DNA from: Candidatus Dietzia intestinigallinarum
Lineage (GTDB): Bacteria > Actinomycetota > Actinomycetes > Mycobacteriales > Mycobacteriaceae
Length of the DNA: 64,000 bases
NCBI GenBank assembly: GCA_019119875.1
Contig: DWWG01000242.1
Location: 62,001-126,000, forward strand
Direction of reading: 5' to 3'
The translations under genes and the position numbers were made by a program. Shown one piece after another: positions 31,802-41,998 of the stretch; position 1 is the first letter of the stretch; each line of letters starts with the position of its first letter. The notes beneath the pieces were generated by a model, which saw nothing but the letters and a program-made list of their open reading frames with translations, did no database searches and was not told the origin of the DNA.

Positions 31802-34024
31802 TCAGCTCTCCGAGGCCACGGCCAGAGGCAGGACTGCCGTGGCCCCGCCCTCGCGCAGGTGCCGGGCGGCCTCGGTGACGGTCCACCCCGTGCCGAGGAC
31901 GTCGGTGACCAGCAGGACCGGGCCGTCGGGTGAGGAGTCCGGGCCGGTGAGCGTGCCCCACAGCTGCGCGACCCGGTATGCCGAGTTCTGGGCGGTGACC
32001 GGGGGCAGGGACGCGGTGCGGGTGATCTGGCCGAGATCGTCCATGCGGCCCATCTGCGCGAGCGACCGCGCCAGGCTCGACACCAGTAGAGGATGCTGGC
32101 CGGTGAGCAGGGCTGCGACCCCGGTCGGCCGCTCGTCCCAGCCCCACTCGCGCAGCACGGGGATGCATGCCCGGACGAGCCATTCCGGGGCGTCCTGATC
32201 AGGCTCGGCCAGTAGCGCCCGGAGTTTCTGTCCCAGCCCGAGATCGGTCAATCGCGCGAGCGCACGGCCTTCGGCGGGACCGTCAGCGATCTTGCCCTTG
32301 AGCGGGATGTCGAGCTTTGCCAGCCCCGTCGGCCACTGGCGTCGCGGCGGCAGGACCACGCCGGGCCGTTCGAGCGCCTCCCGCGCCCGGGTCAGCGCCC
32401 CCTCCTCGACGGTGGTCTCGCGCCGCTGCCCGGTGCAGTTGTCGCAGCGTCCGCACCCACCGGCGGCCGGGTCGAGAGTGGGATCGTCGAGTTCGGAGCG
32501 CAGGAAATCCATGCGGCAGCCGTCGGTGCGGATGTACTCCAGCATCGCCCGCTGCTCGGACTGCCGTGCCTCCGCCAGTCCCGCGTATCGCTCGGCGTCG
32601 TACTCCCACGGCCGGCCGGTGGCCACCCAACCACCGCGCACCCGCTGCACCGCGCCGTCCACGTCGAGGACCTTGAGCACCATCTCCAGACGTGTACGCC
32701 CCAGGTCGACGGCCGGTTCGAGGGCCGGCGTGGACTGCGGCCGGTCCGGTAGCAGCGCGCCCAGCACTCGCCGCACCACGTCCTCGGGCGGGAACGCGAG
32801 CGAGGCGAAGTGGTTCCAGATCGCTCGGTCCTCCGGCCCGGGGATGAGGATCACGTCGGCGCGGTCCGCCGCGCGTCCGGCACGGCCGATCTGCTGGTAG
32901 TAGGAGATCGGCGACGGCGGTGCGCCCAGATGCACCACGAATCCCAGGTCCGGCTTGTCGAATCCCATGCCGAGCGCCGAGGTGGCCACGAGCGCCTTGA
33001 CCTCGTTGCCCAGCAGCGCGCGCTCCAGTTCCTCGCGCTCACCGGCATCGGTGCGTCCGGTGTAGGCGCTCACGCGGTGGCCCGCGGAGGTGAGGAGTTC
33101 GGCCAGGTCCTCGGCCGCGGCGACGGTCAGGCAGTAGACGATCCCGCTGCCGGGCAGCGATCCCAGGTTCTCCACCAGCCAGGCGGCGCGCTTCTCCGAA
33201 TCGTCGATGGTCACCACCGACAGGTGTAGAGACTCCCGGTCGAGGCCGCCGCGTAACACGAGGGTGGTCGGATCGGACGAGGCTCCGTCGGAGCCGGTGC
33301 CCGCGTCGCCTCCCGGGCCGATGTCCGCGTCCGGGAGGCCGCCTGGGCCGTGGGCTGCGCCGGCCGAATGCACGCCCACGCCGAGCTGCTCCGCCACGTC
33401 TCGCACCACGCGGTCGTTGGCCGTGGCGGTGGTGGCCAGCACGGGCACGCCCTCGGGAAGGTCGGACAGAAGTGTGCGGATGCGCCGGTAATCGGGCCGG
33501 AAGTCGTGACCCCAGTCCGACACGCAGTGCGCCTCGTCGACCACGACGAGGCCGGCATCAGCTGCCAGTGCCGGCAGGACGGTATCCCTGAAGTCCGGGT
33601 TGTTGAGCCGTTCCGGGCTCACGAGCAGCACGTCCACCTCGCCGGCCCGCACCGACTCCCGGACCTCGTCCCACTCGGTCATGTTGGCCGAGTTGATGGT
33701 GGCGGCCCGAACCCCGGCTCGCGCAGCGGACTCGACCTGGTTACGCATCAGCGCCAGAAGCGGCGACACGATCACCGTCGGCCCCGCACCGCCCTCACGC
33801 AACAGTCGCGCGGCGATGAAGTACACGGCCGATTTGCCCCAGCCGGTACGTTGCACGACGAGAGCGCGCCGACGGTCCACGACCAGCGCCTCGATCGCCG
33901 TCCACTGATCTTCGCGAAGACTCGCGCCGGGGCCGGCGAGTGCGGCCAGCAACTCGTCCGCGCGGGATCGCAGGGCCGCGTGGTCGATCATGGTGGTGCC
34001 GGTGAAATCGGGGGTGGAGGTCAT
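31802..34024 (-). CDS. RecQ-family DNA helicase with C-terminal phosphoribosyltransferase-like domain
   Basis: This protein of about 740 residues has a superfamily 2 helicase core: Walker A QRTGWGKS (58-65), VIVSPLLALMRNQ, DEAHC near 162, ATTATAND, then TSALGMGFDKPD and QQIGRAGR in the second RecA lobe. A Cys cluster (CGRCDNC) lies where RecQ binds zinc. The C-terminal ~100 residues end in VLLVTDVLGTGWTVTEAARHL, which resembles the PRPP loop of type I phosphoribosyltransferases with only one of the two usual acidic residues. A ~35-residue Gly/Asp-rich insert interrupts the lobe linker. I chose the ATG at 34024; 34033 is possible. Confidence 0.85.
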   Translation of the reverse strand: MTSTPDFTGTTMIDHAALRSRADELLAALAGPGASLREDQWTAIEALVVDRRRALVVQRTGWGKSAVYFIAARLLREGGAGPTVIVSPLLALMRNQVESAARAGVRAATINSANMTEWDEVRESVRAGEVDVLLVSPERLNNPDFRDTVLPALAADAGLVVVDEAHCVSDWGHDFRPDYRRIRTLLSDLPEGVPVLATTATANDRVVRDVAEQLGVGVHSAGAAHGPGGLPDADIGPGGDAGTGSDGASSDPTTLVLRGGLDRESLHLSVVTIDDSEKRAAWLVENLGSLPGSGIVYCLTVAAAEDLAELLTSAGHRVSAYTGRTDAGEREELERALLGNEVKALVATSALGMGFDKPDLGFVVHLGAPPSPISYYQQIGRAGRAADRADVILIPGPEDRAIWNHFASLAFPPEDVVRRVLGALLPDRPQSTPALEPAVDLGRTRLEMVLKVLDVDGAVQRVRGGWVATGRPWEYDAERYAGLAEARQSEQRAMLEYIRTDGCRMDFLRSELDDPTLDPAAGGCGRCDNCTGQRRETTVEEGALTRAREALERPGVVLPPRRQWPTGLAKLDIPLKGKIADGPAEGRALARLTDLGLGQKLRALLAEPDQDAPEWLVRACIPVLREWGWDERPTGVAALLTGQHPLLVSSLARSLAQMGRMDDLGQITRTASLPPVTAQNSAYRVAQLWGTLTGPDSSPDGPVLLVTDVLGTGWTVTEAARHLREGGATAVLPLAVASES

Positions 34025-34168
34025 GCCGACCATCGTGCCCCAGAACTCCGACAGCGCCGGGTGGGTCAAGGTCCTCGTCGTCGTCGTCCTGTCGCGTTCC
34101 CCGACCGCGGGACAGTCCGCTCGGGGCGCACGGCGCGCCGTGACCTCGGCGGGGTCCATACTGGCGAC

Positions 34169-34780
34169 ATGACGCAGACCTGGAAGAGCATTCTCGACGC
34201 CAACCCCGACCACTCGCGCGCCTACGCACAGCGCTGGGACGACATGGTGGCCGACGGGGTGGACATCGACGGCGAGGCCCGGCTCGTCGATGCGATGGCC
34301 CCGCGCGGCGCCCGGATCCTCGACGTGGGGTGTGGGCAGGGGCGGATGGGCATCTACCTGCACGCGCGTGGTCATCAGGTCACAGGCGTCGACCTGGACC
34401 CGTACCTCATCGAACGCGCGCGCGAGGCGTGCCCGGAGGCGACGTGGGAGGTCGCGGACCTCGCCGACGACGGCTGGGCGACGGGCCCGTTCGACCTGGC
34501 GGTGTCCGCCGGCAACGTGCTCGCCTTCGTGGACCCGGCCGACCGACCCGCCGTGCTGGCCAACCTCGCCACGCGGATCGCGCCGGAGGGGCAGGGGACC
34601 GACGGCGCGGCGGGGCGGCTGGTGGTGGGGTTCGGTCTGGACCGCGGCTGGACGCGTGAGGAGTTCGATGCCGAGGTCGAGCGCGCGGGCCTGCGTATCG
34701 AGCAGCGGTGGTCCACGTGGGATCTGCGGCCGTTCACCGACGACGGTGGATTCATGGTGGCGGTCCTGGTCCGCAGGTGA
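34169..34780 (+). CDS. SAM-dependent methyltransferase (class I)
   Basis: This 203-residue protein has the class I fold: motif I ILDVGCGQGRMGIYL near residue 50, VTGVDLDP for motif II, and FDLAVSAGNVLAF for the following strand. The substrate is unknown. CATACT ends 6 nt before the ATG at 34169, suggesting a leaderless mRNA. It is divergent from the helicase. Confidence 0.85.
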   Translation: MTQTWKSILDANPDHSRAYAQRWDDMVADGVDIDGEARLVDAMAPRGARILDVGCGQGRMGIYLHARGHQVTGVDLDPYLIERAREACPEATWEVADLADDGWATGPFDLAVSAGNVLAFVDPADRPAVLANLATRIAPEGQGTDGAAGRLVVGFGLDRGWTREEFDAEVERAGLRIEQRWSTWDLRPFTDDGGFMVAVLVRR

Positions 34781-34835
34781 CTGGCGTCGGTGCTGGTAGG
34801 CGACCTAAGGAGGTTATCTGATCGGTACCCCATGT

Positions 34836-34851
34836 TCGAATAGGCGTTCTA
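34836..34851 (+). promoter_or_regulatory. Putative LexA (SOS) box
   Basis: TCGAATAGGCGTTCTA differs at two positions from the actinobacterial LexA consensus TCGAAC-N4-GTTCGA. It overlaps the expected -35 position of the promoter whose -10 is TACGAT at 34861-34866. M. tuberculosis has LexA-controlled 13E12-family genes, which is the family encoded immediately downstream, so the assignment is plausible. Confidence 0.6.
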
Positions 34852-34860
34852 TTTCGGCGG

Positions 34861-34866
34861 TACGAT
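34861..34866 (+). promoter_or_regulatory. -10 hexamer for a leaderless DUF222/HNH mRNA
   Basis: TACGAT fits TANNNT and ends 6 nt before the ATG at 34873, so transcription should start at the initiation codon. A strong but apparently unused AAGGAGGT at 34807-34814 lies upstream of it. Confidence 0.5.
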
Positions 34867-34872
34867 GGGGTC

Positions 34873-36186
34873 ATGATCGAAGAGCTGGTGGGGGAGACCG
34901 CGACGAGGGTGCGCGAGCTCTCCGGCGCGAGCTGGTCCGAGGTTCCCGGCCGGGAGCTCCACGGAGTGCTGCGCCAGCTGGAGGAGCTCTCCCGCACGCT
35001 CGAGGCCGTCAGCGCCGCCGGTGCGGCGGAGGCCGCGGCCAGGGCCGAGCGTGCGGGGAGATCGCTCACCTCGGCGGCCACCGGGCTCGGTAGGGAGCTC
35101 GGGCTGACCGCCGGTCAGTGCCGTTCCCGGATCGAGGCCGGGCGTCGAGAGGGCACATCGGCGATGGACGCACACAGGCGGGGGCGCATCACGGCGGGAC
35201 AGGAGCGCGCGATCGCGGATGCCGTCGCCGAACTGCCCGACGGGACCCCGGAAGAGGCGCGTCGGGACTTCTCCCGGCATCTGACCGGGCTGGCCGAGGG
35301 CGGGATGAGCGTTCGCGCGATCACCGCGGCGGCGGCACGAGAGCTGGCCGCGGCCGATCCCGGCAGGCTCGACAGGCTCGAGGAGCAACAGCAGAAGCGC
35401 CGCGAACTACGGAACAACCGGCCCGGGCTCGACGGGCTGTCGAGTGTCGGGATCACCTGCGAGCCGCGACTGCAGGCATTGCTGGCCGCGGTCATCGCCC
35501 GCTTCGGCGCGCCCGGGCAGTGCATGGCCACCCCGATGGACCCCGCCCCCGGCGAGCCCGCCGAACCCGGCACCGGGACTCCCGCCGATCACGGTGGCCT
35601 CGCCGAGTCGGATACGCACACCGCCGGTCAGCGGGCCTACGACGCCTTGTGTCACGTGCTCGCACTGGGGCTGGCTGTCGAGCCGTCCGCGACCCGGGGC
35701 GTCGCCGCAGTGGTGGTGCGTCTGACGCCGGAGCAGCTCGACGCCGTGGAGAACGGTGAACAGGGCGGACTGGTCGTGACCGACGGTGGCGCGCAGCTCA
35801 GCGCAGCGCAGGCCGTGTCACTGGCCGGACGGCGCTCGTGGTTCCTGTCGGCACTGCGGGACGGACGGGAGGAGCTACGGAGGATCGACGTGGACCGAGG
35901 ACATGACCGGCGACTGGCCAGCGCGATACAGCGACTGGTGCTCTACGCCGCACACGGCGGCTGCACCTATCCGGGCTGCGAGAGACCTGCGGCCGGATGT
36001 CACGCACACCACGTCGTGGAATGGAGCGAGGGTGGGCCCACCACGGTGTCCAACCTGGCACTGGTGTGTCCGATCCACCACGGCTGGATCGGCACCGGCC
36101 CGGACTCGTGGCGGACCGTGCCCGACCGCGCCCGTCCGGGGATGCCCCGATGGATCCCGCCCGGCACCCCGGCGCGGGCGGCGTGA
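34873..36186 (+). CDS. DUF222 / HNH endonuclease (13E12 repeat family)
   Basis: This 437-residue protein combines an alpha-helical DUF222 region (about 1-250) with a C-terminal HNH nuclease ([37 protein letters not shown], ~355-405). The family is multi-copy in mycobacteria and relatives (13E12 repeats) and often sits at variable loci or prophage-like elements. Residues ~215-250 are a Pro/Gly-rich linker. The gene is intact. A LexA-like box upstream suggests DNA-damage induction. Its biological role is unproven. Confidence 0.88.
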   Translation: MIEELVGETATRVRELSGASWSEVPGRELHGVLRQLEELSRTLEAVSAAGAAEAAARAERAGRSLTSAATGLGRELGLTAGQCRSRIEAGRREGTSAMDAHRRGRITAGQERAIADAVAELPDGTPEEARRDFSRHLTGLAEGGMSVRAITAAAARELAAADPGRLDRLEEQQQKRRELRNNRPGLDGLSSVGITCEPRLQALLAAVIARFGAPGQCMATPMDPAPGEPAEPGTGTPADHGGLAESDTHTAGQRAYDALCHVLALGLAVEPSATRGVAAVVVRLTPEQLDAVENGEQGGLVVTDGGAQLSAAQAVSLAGRRSWFLSALRDGREELRRIDVDRGHDRRLASAIQRLVLYAAHGGCTYPGCERPAAGCHAHHVVEWSEGGPTTVSNLALVCPIHHGWIGTGPDSWRTVPDRARPGMPRWIPPGTPARAA

Positions 36187-36287
36187 GCGGCACGGGCGCG
36201 GCCCGCGCCGACGGGTCGCCCGCGCCGGCCGTGGTCCGGCCCGCGGCCCCGGCTGCCGCCGCAGATTCCCCGGGTAAGCTGGCGCGC

Positions 36288-37592
36288 ATGACCTCCAGCC
36301 ATCTCGACGCCCCTGATCGCACCGGCCTCGCCGACGCCGAGCAGGCCCCCGCGGACCCGGTCCGTGAGGCCGTCCGCGATGCCGCCGTCCGCGCCCGCGC
36401 CGCATCGCGCGAGCTGGCGCTGCTCACCGCTGACAAGAAGAACGCCGTGCTGCTCGCCGCGGCCGAGGCCCTCGTCGCGGAGGAGGCGGCGATCCTCGAG
36501 GCCAACGCACGCGACATCGACGAGCAGACCGCAGAGGGCACCGGTGAGGCGATGCTCGACCGACTGCGCCTGAGCTCCGACCGGATCGAGGGCATCGCCG
36601 GCGGACTCCGCCAGGTCGCCGGACTGGCCGACCCGATCGGTGCGGTCACCCGCGGCTCGATCCGCCCCAACGGCCTGCAGCTCCGGCAGATCCGGGTCCC
36701 GCTCGGCGTGGTCGGCATGATCTACGAGGGCCGGCCCAACGTCACGGTCGACGCGTTCGGTCTGGCGTTCAAATCCGGCAACGCGGCCCTGCTGCGCGGC
36801 TCCCGCTCGGCGCGAAACTCCAACGAGGCACTCGTCTCCGTCCTGCGCGGGGTGCTCGCCGAGCACGGCCTTCCCGTCGACGCCGCGCAGTTGCTGCCGT
36901 CTCAGGACCGCTCGTCGGTCACCCACCTCATCCAGGCCCGTGGATTAGTGGATGTGGTGATCCCCCGCGGCGGTGCCGGGCTGATCCAGGCGGTGGTGGA
37001 GAACGCCAAGGTGCCGGCGATCGAGACAGGCACCGGCAACTGCCACCTCTACATCCACGGTGACGCGGACCTGGACGAGGCGATCGAGCTGCTCCTCAAC
37101 GGCAAGACCCGCCGTTGCAGCGTCTGCAACGCCACCGAAACGGTCCTTCTCGACTCGGCACTCGGTGACGCCGCCGTGGACCGCGTGATCGGTGCGCTGC
37201 AGGCCGCCGGCGTGGTCGTCCACGGAGACAGGGAGGGCCTGATCCCGGCGGATGACGTGGACTGGGGTCAGGAGTACCTGAGCATGGACATCGCGCTCAA
37301 GGTCGTCGACGGGGTCGAGGAGGCCGTCGATCACATCGCGCGCTGGTCGTCAGGGCACACCGAGGCCGTCGCCACCCGCAGCATCGACGTGGCCGAGCAG
37401 TTCTGTGCCCGGGTCGACGCCGCCGCCGTGATGGTCAACGCCTCCACCGCCTGGACAGACGGCGAGATGTTCGGCTTCGGCGCCGAGATCGGCATCTCCA
37501 CCCAGAAGCTCCACGCCCGCGGCCCCATGGGACTCGAGGAACTCACCAGCACCAAGTGGATCGCCCACGGCAGGGGGCACGTTCGCCCCTGA
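36288..37592 (+). CDS. proA: Gamma-glutamyl phosphate reductase
   Basis: This enzyme makes glutamate-5-semialdehyde, the second step of proline synthesis. The 434-residue aldehyde-dehydrogenase-fold product contains [53 protein letters not shown] and the catalytic Cys region [13 protein letters not shown]. The ATG at 36288 is preceded by TAAGCT with a 7-nt gap, again the leaderless pattern. Confidence 0.96.
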   Translation: MTSSHLDAPDRTGLADAEQAPADPVREAVRDAAVRARAASRELALLTADKKNAVLLAAAEALVAEEAAILEANARDIDEQTAEGTGEAMLDRLRLSSDRIEGIAGGLRQVAGLADPIGAVTRGSIRPNGLQLRQIRVPLGVVGMIYEGRPNVTVDAFGLAFKSGNAALLRGSRSARNSNEALVSVLRGVLAEHGLPVDAAQLLPSQDRSSVTHLIQARGLVDVVIPRGGAGLIQAVVENAKVPAIETGTGNCHLYIHGDADLDEAIELLLNGKTRRCSVCNATETVLLDSALGDAAVDRVIGALQAAGVVVHGDREGLIPADDVDWGQEYLSMDIALKVVDGVEEAVDHIARWSSGHTEAVATRSIDVAEQFCARVDAAAVMVNASTAWTDGEMFGFGAEIGISTQKLHARGPMGLEELTSTKWIAHGRGHVRP

Positions 37593-37692
37593 CCCGTGCG
37601 CTCCGATCCGGCGGCGCCGCCGGGCCGGAGGCACACCGTCGGCTCCAGCACCACCCAGCCACGGACCACCAAGACCCGGAAGGATCCACCAG

Positions 37693-38574
37693 ATGGACCG
37701 CGCCCGCACAGCACAGCGACCGGCGTTCCAGAGCATCGATCACGTGATCGAAGCGCTGGGGCGGCAGGGTTACCTCGCCGACCGCTCCACCGCGACAGTC
37801 GTCTACCTGGCAGACCGGCTGGGGAAGCCGCTGCTCATCGAGGGCCCCGCGGGCGTCGGGAAGACCGAACTGGCCAAGGCCGTCGCGTCGGCCACCGAGG
37901 CCGAGCTCATCCGCCTGCAGTGCTACGAGGGCGTCGACGAGGCCCGGGCACTGTACGAGTGGAACCACGCCAAGCAGATCCTGCGTATCCAGGCCGGACA
38001 GGGCGAGGGCTGGGACTCGACGCGTGACGACGTCTTCTCCGAAGAGTTCCTGCTGTCTCGCCCGCTGCTCACCGCCATCCGCCGCAGCGAGCCGACTGTC
38101 CTGCTCGTCGACGAGGTGGACAAGGCGGACATCGAGATCGAGGGACTGCTCCTCGAGGTGCTCAGCGACTTCGCCGTGACCATCCCCGAGCTCGGGACCA
38201 TCGAGGCCACCCGCCGGCCCTTCGCCGTGCTCACCTCGAACGCGGCGCGTGAACTGTCCGAGGCGCTCAAACGACGCTGCCTCTACCTGCATCTCGACTT
38301 CCCGACACCCGAGCTCGAACGAGAGATCCTGGCCTCCCGGGTACCCGAGCTCGACGACCGGCTGGCCGAGCAACTCGTCCGCGTGGTGGGCGTGCTGCGG
38401 GCGATGGCGCTCAAGAAGGTGCCGAGCGTCTCCGAGACGATCGACTGGGGTCGCACCCTCGTCGCGCTGGGACTGGACACCATCGACGACGAGGCCGTGA
38501 TGCAGACGCTCGGCGTGGTGCTCAAACATCAGTCCGACCAACTGCGCGCGGCCGCCGAGCTCCGGCTCAACTAG
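37693..38574 (+). CDS. MoxR-type AAA+ ATPase
   Basis: This 293-residue ATPase has Walker A EGPAGVGKTELAKA near 50-63, Walker B VLLVDEVDKAD near 138, and the sensor AVLTSNAARELSEALKRRC. It belongs to the MoxR group that works with von Willebrand A proteins as a chaperone or metal-insertion pair. The partner VWA gene starts 38 bp downstream. The pair corresponds to Rv2426c-Rv2425c in M. tuberculosis. Confidence 0.9.
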   Translation: MDRARTAQRPAFQSIDHVIEALGRQGYLADRSTATVVYLADRLGKPLLIEGPAGVGKTELAKAVASATEAELIRLQCYEGVDEARALYEWNHAKQILRIQAGQGEGWDSTRDDVFSEEFLLSRPLLTAIRRSEPTVLLVDEVDKADIEIEGLLLEVLSDFAVTIPELGTIEATRRPFAVLTSNAARELSEALKRRCLYLHLDFPTPELEREILASRVPELDDRLAEQLVRVVGVLRAMALKKVPSVSETIDWGRTLVALGLDTIDDEAVMQTLGVVLKHQSDQLRAAAELRLN

Positions 38575-38612
38575 GTCCGGACACGACACACGCCGATCGG
38601 GAGGTGGGCACC

Positions 38613-40058
38613 ATGAGCACGACTTCGGGCATCCAGAAGTCACCGGGCGGACTGTCCGGGCACCTCGTCGACTTCGTCGACGCGCTGCGCCGCAAGGGCA
38701 TCCCCGTAGGGCCGAGCGAGGCCGTGGACGCGGCCTCGGCGATGGTGCACATCGACCTGCTCGACCGGGCCGCACTGCGGGAGGCACTCGCGTCGACGAT
38801 CCTGCACAAGCCGACCCACCGGGGCGTGTTCGATCAGCTCTTCGACCTGTGGTTCCCGGCGGGGATCGGCTCCAGAACCCCGGGCGACGCGGTGGCACTC
38901 GAGGTCGAGATCCCCACCGACGAGGAGGGCCGGGTCGACCCGGAGGCCCTCAACGAGCTCATCGCCTCACTGCTGCTGGAGGACACCGACGAGTCGCGGG
39001 CCAAGGCACGGGCACTGGCCGAGATGCTCGTGGAACAACTCGGCTCCTACGACTCGGCCGCCGGCCCGCGCTACTCCGCCTACCAGGCGCTCAGCCCGCT
39101 CGACACCGGCGCGATCATGCAGAAGGTGCTCGACGGACTCCTCGGCGCCGACCCGTTCGACCCGGACGGATCCAAGCGGCATGCCGAGAAGACCGCCGCC
39201 GCCAACTCCGCGGCCGACATGGTCCGCGGATTCCTGCGTGAGGTCGCCGACGAGACCCGCCGCCGCACCGCCGAGACCGTCGGCCGCGACCGGGTGGCCC
39301 GGTACGCGGTGGGGCAGGCGGCCGAACAGGTTGACTTCCTCCGCGCCAACGACCAGGACCTGCAGGCACTACGCCGCAAGGTGGGCCCGCTCGCCCGGCA
39401 GCTGGGCAGCCGACTCGCCGCCCGTCGGCGCCGCCACCGCCACGGGGCGATCGACATGCGCAAGACCATGCGCAGATCCATGTCGACCGGCGGCGTACCG
39501 GTCGAGCTGGTGCTGCGCAAGCCGCGCCCGGCCCGTCCCGAGCTCGTGGTGCTGTGCGACGTCTCCGGGTCGGTGGCCGGCTTCAGCCACTTCACCCTCC
39601 AGCTGGTGCATTCGCTGCGGGAGCAGTTCTCGCGGGTGCGGGTGTTCGCGTTCGTCGACACCACCGACGAGGTCACCTCGTTCTTCGAGTCCGGCTCGGA
39701 CCTGGGGGCGGCCATGAGCCGGATGGTGCACGAGGCGGAGATCGTCACCTACGACGGGCACTCCGACTACGGGCACGCGCTGTCCGGTTTCGCCGACCGC
39801 TACGCCCACACCCTCACCAGGACCGGCTCGCTGCTCATCCTGGGGGACGGCCGGAACAACTACCGGGATCCGGCCGTGGACGCCCTCGAGTTCGTCAGCG
39901 AACGGGTGGGGCACACGCACTGGCTCAACCCGGAGCCCAAGCGCCAGTGGGGCACGGGCGACTCCATGGCCAGGCTCTACTCCCAGTACGTGCCCATGCA
40001 CGAGTGTCGAAACGTCGAGCAGCTCACGGCGGTCGTCGCGGGTCTGCTGCCGGTGTGA
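38613..40058 (+). CDS. VWA domain (CoxE-like) protein
   Basis: This 481-residue protein ends in a von Willebrand factor A domain with a MIDAS motif DVSGSV (about residues 316-321) and further metal residues around [13 protein letters not shown]. The N-terminal half is helical and charged. It resembles CoxE proteins, which act with a MoxR ATPase; that gene is directly upstream. GGGAGG lies 7 nt before the ATG at 38613. No signal peptide is visible, so it is probably cytosolic. Confidence 0.88.
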   Translation: MSTTSGIQKSPGGLSGHLVDFVDALRRKGIPVGPSEAVDAASAMVHIDLLDRAALREALASTILHKPTHRGVFDQLFDLWFPAGIGSRTPGDAVALEVEIPTDEEGRVDPEALNELIASLLLEDTDESRAKARALAEMLVEQLGSYDSAAGPRYSAYQALSPLDTGAIMQKVLDGLLGADPFDPDGSKRHAEKTAAANSAADMVRGFLREVADETRRRTAETVGRDRVARYAVGQAAEQVDFLRANDQDLQALRRKVGPLARQLGSRLAARRRRHRHGAIDMRKTMRRSMSTGGVPVELVLRKPRPARPELVVLCDVSGSVAGFSHFTLQLVHSLREQFSRVRVFAFVDTTDEVTSFFESGSDLGAAMSRMVHEAEIVTYDGHSDYGHALSGFADRYAHTLTRTGSLLILGDGRNNYRDPAVDALEFVSERVGHTHWLNPEPKRQWGTGDSMARLYSQYVPMHECRNVEQLTAVVAGLLPV

Positions 40059-40131
40059 GCCACCAGGACGGCGCGGGCGGCGATGGAGCGTGGCGATGGG
40101 TCGGGAGGGCTGCCCGATAGACTCGACCACC

Positions 40132-40848
40132 ATGACCACGACAGGAGCCGCCGCCGGAACACGGCGGCGCATCGGAGTGATGGGCGGGACCTTTGATCCG
40201 ATCCATCACGGCCACCTCGTGGCGGCCAGCGAGGTCGCCCACCGGTTCGACCTCGACGACGTGGTGTTCGTGCCCACCGGCGAGCCCTGGCAGAAGGAAC
40301 GCCGGAAGGTCTCCCCGGCCGAGGACCGCTACCTGATGACGGTCATCGCCACCGCCTCCAACCCCCGGTTCTCGGTCAGCCGCGTCGACATCGACCGCGG
40401 CGGGCCCACCTACACCGTCGACACGCTGCGCGACCTGCTGCGGCAGCAGCCCGACGTCGACCTGTTCTTCATCACCGGCGCCGACGCGCTGGAGAAGATC
40501 CTGACCTGGCGCGGTTGGGAGGAGATGTTCGACCTGGCCACCTTCGTCGGCGTCTCCCGGCCGGGCTTCGAACTGTCCGCCACCCATCTGGCCGAGACCG
40601 GCGACGGCCGCGTCCACCTGCTTGAGATCCCGGCGTTGGCGATCTCGTCGACCGAGTGCCGACGCCGTGCCGCAGCAGGCCACCCCGTCTGGTACCTGGT
40701 GCCCGACGGGGTGGTGCAGTACATCGCCAAACGCAACCTCTACCGGCCGGAAGGGTCCACCAGACTCGACGGCACCCCCGCAGCGACGGCCCCGGTACAT
40801 CGTGAGTCCGTCCCGACCAGCCCCCACACCGAGGAGATCCCCCAGTGA
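40132..40848 (+). CDS. nadD: Nicotinate-nucleotide adenylyltransferase
   Basis: This enzyme adenylates nicotinate mononucleotide in NAD synthesis. The 238-residue product has the nucleotidyltransferase signature [15 protein letters not shown] near 15-29, [18 protein letters not shown], and ISSTECRRR. The C-terminal ~35 residues extend past the usual end. TAGACT lies 8 nt before the ATG. It overlaps rsfS by 4 bp (GTGA). Confidence 0.95.
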   Translation: MTTTGAAAGTRRRIGVMGGTFDPIHHGHLVAASEVAHRFDLDDVVFVPTGEPWQKERRKVSPAEDRYLMTVIATASNPRFSVSRVDIDRGGPTYTVDTLRDLLRQQPDVDLFFITGADALEKILTWRGWEEMFDLATFVGVSRPGFELSATHLAETGDGRVHLLEIPALAISSTECRRRAAAGHPVWYLVPDGVVQYIAKRNLYRPEGSTRLDGTPAATAPVHRESVPTSPHTEEIPQ

Positions 40849-41294
40849 CAGCCAGCCCCGAGGCCCTGGAGATGGCCGCCATCGCGGCCCGCGCAGCAGA
40901 CGAGAAGCTGGCGACCGACATCGTCGTGCTGGACGTCTCCGAACAGCTCGTCATCACCGACTGCTTCGTCCTGGCCTCCGCGGAGACCGAACGTCAGGTC
41001 AACTCGGTCGTCGAGGAGATCGAGGACGCGCTCCGCGAGGCGGGCCACAAGCCCTTGCGCCGCGAAGGCACCCGTGAGGGCCGGTGGGCGCTGCTGGACT
41101 ACAACGAGCTGGTGGTGCACGTCCAACACGTCGACGAGCGCGACTACTACTCGCTCGACCGCCTGTGGAAGGACTGCCCCGTCGTGGAGATCGAGGGCAT
41201 CGAGTCCGGCACCCGCCCGGCCGGTGACGGTGCGGGCCACGCCGCCGGCGACTCGCTGGCACCCGAGGAGCCGCAGCGGGACGGGGAGCTCTGA
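40845..41294 (+). CDS. rsfS: Ribosomal silencing factor RsfS
   Basis: This 149-residue protein binds L14 and blocks subunit joining when nutrients are low. [35 protein letters not shown] and [20 protein letters not shown] are the family core. The last ~30 residues form an acidic tail. It is coupled to nadD and followed 5 bp later by gpgP, the conserved nadD-rsfS-gpgP order. Confidence 0.95.
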   Translation: MTASPEALEMAAIAARAADEKLATDIVVLDVSEQLVITDCFVLASAETERQVNSVVEEIEDALREAGHKPLRREGTREGRWALLDYNELVVHVQHVDERDYYSLDRLWKDCPVVEIEGIESGTRPAGDGAGHAAGDSLAPEEPQRDGEL

Positions 41295-41299
41295 CCGCG

Positions 41300-41998
41300 G
41301 TGACCCGTCGTCTCATCCTCCTGCGGCACGGGCAGACACACTACAACGCGTCGTTCCGCATGCAGGGCCAACTGGACACCGAGCTCAGTGAGCTGGGTGT
41401 CCGGCAGGCGCACACGGTCGGCCGGGTGCTGGCCCCGCGCCGACCGTGGACGATCCTGTCGTCGGACCTGCGCCGCGCACGCGACACCGCGACGGCACTG
41501 GCCGCCGAGGTCGGGTTGGACGTACACACCGACCCCAGGCTGCGGGAGACCCACCTGGGGTCGTGGCAGGGGATGAGCCACTCCGAGGTCGACGAGAAGT
41601 GGCCGGACGCGCGCCAGCAGTGGCGCAGCCGTCCGCGGTGGTCGCCCCCGGAGGGGGAGAGCCGTATCGATGTCGCCCAACGCACCCGCGCGGTGGTCGA
41701 CGAGCTGGTGGAGCAGTCACCGGAATGGAACGAACATCCCGCCGTGCTCGTCGCGCACGGCGGGGCGATCGCGGCGCTGACCGCGGCGCTGCTGGAGCTC
41801 CGGGTGGAGCAGTATCCGATGTTCAACGGTCTGGGCAACGCGTGCTGGGTGCAGCTGTCCGCCCATCCTCGCGCTCAGGGCTCGCCTGGTGGGGCCCCCG
41901 AGCCCGAGGTGCCTCCCGTCACCGACACCGCACGCGGACTGCTCTGGCGACTGGACCAGTGGAACGTGGGGATCACACCACCGGTGGGGGAACAGTGA
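41300..41998 (+). CDS. gpgP: Histidine phosphatase (glucosyl-3-phosphoglycerate phosphatase type)
   Basis: This 232-residue member of the phosphoglycerate mutase superfamily carries LLRHGQT near residue 8 with the phospho-accepting His, ETHLGSWQG, and VAHGGAIAAL with the second His. By position after rsfS it matches M. tuberculosis Rv2419c, the phosphatase that makes glucosylglycerate for methylglucose lipopolysaccharide. The function is inferred from synteny and family; a generic phosphatase role cannot be excluded. Its stop overlaps degV as GTGA. Confidence 0.8.
   Translation: MTRRLILLRHGQTHYNASFRMQGQLDTELSELGVRQAHTVGRVLAPRRPWTILSSDLRRARDTATALAAEVGLDVHTDPRLRETHLGSWQGMSHSEVDEKWPDARQQWRSRPRWSPPEGESRIDVAQRTRAVVDELVEQSPEWNEHPAVLVAHGGAIAALTAALLELRVEQYPMFNGLGNACWVQLSAHPRAQGSPGGAPEPEVPPVTDTARGLLWRLDQWNVGITPPVGEQ

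Noticed and set aside
34873..36186. Evidence that the DUF222/HNH gene marks a prophage or insertion sequence
   Set aside because: No integrase, transposase, terminal repeats or tRNA attachment site lies next to it.
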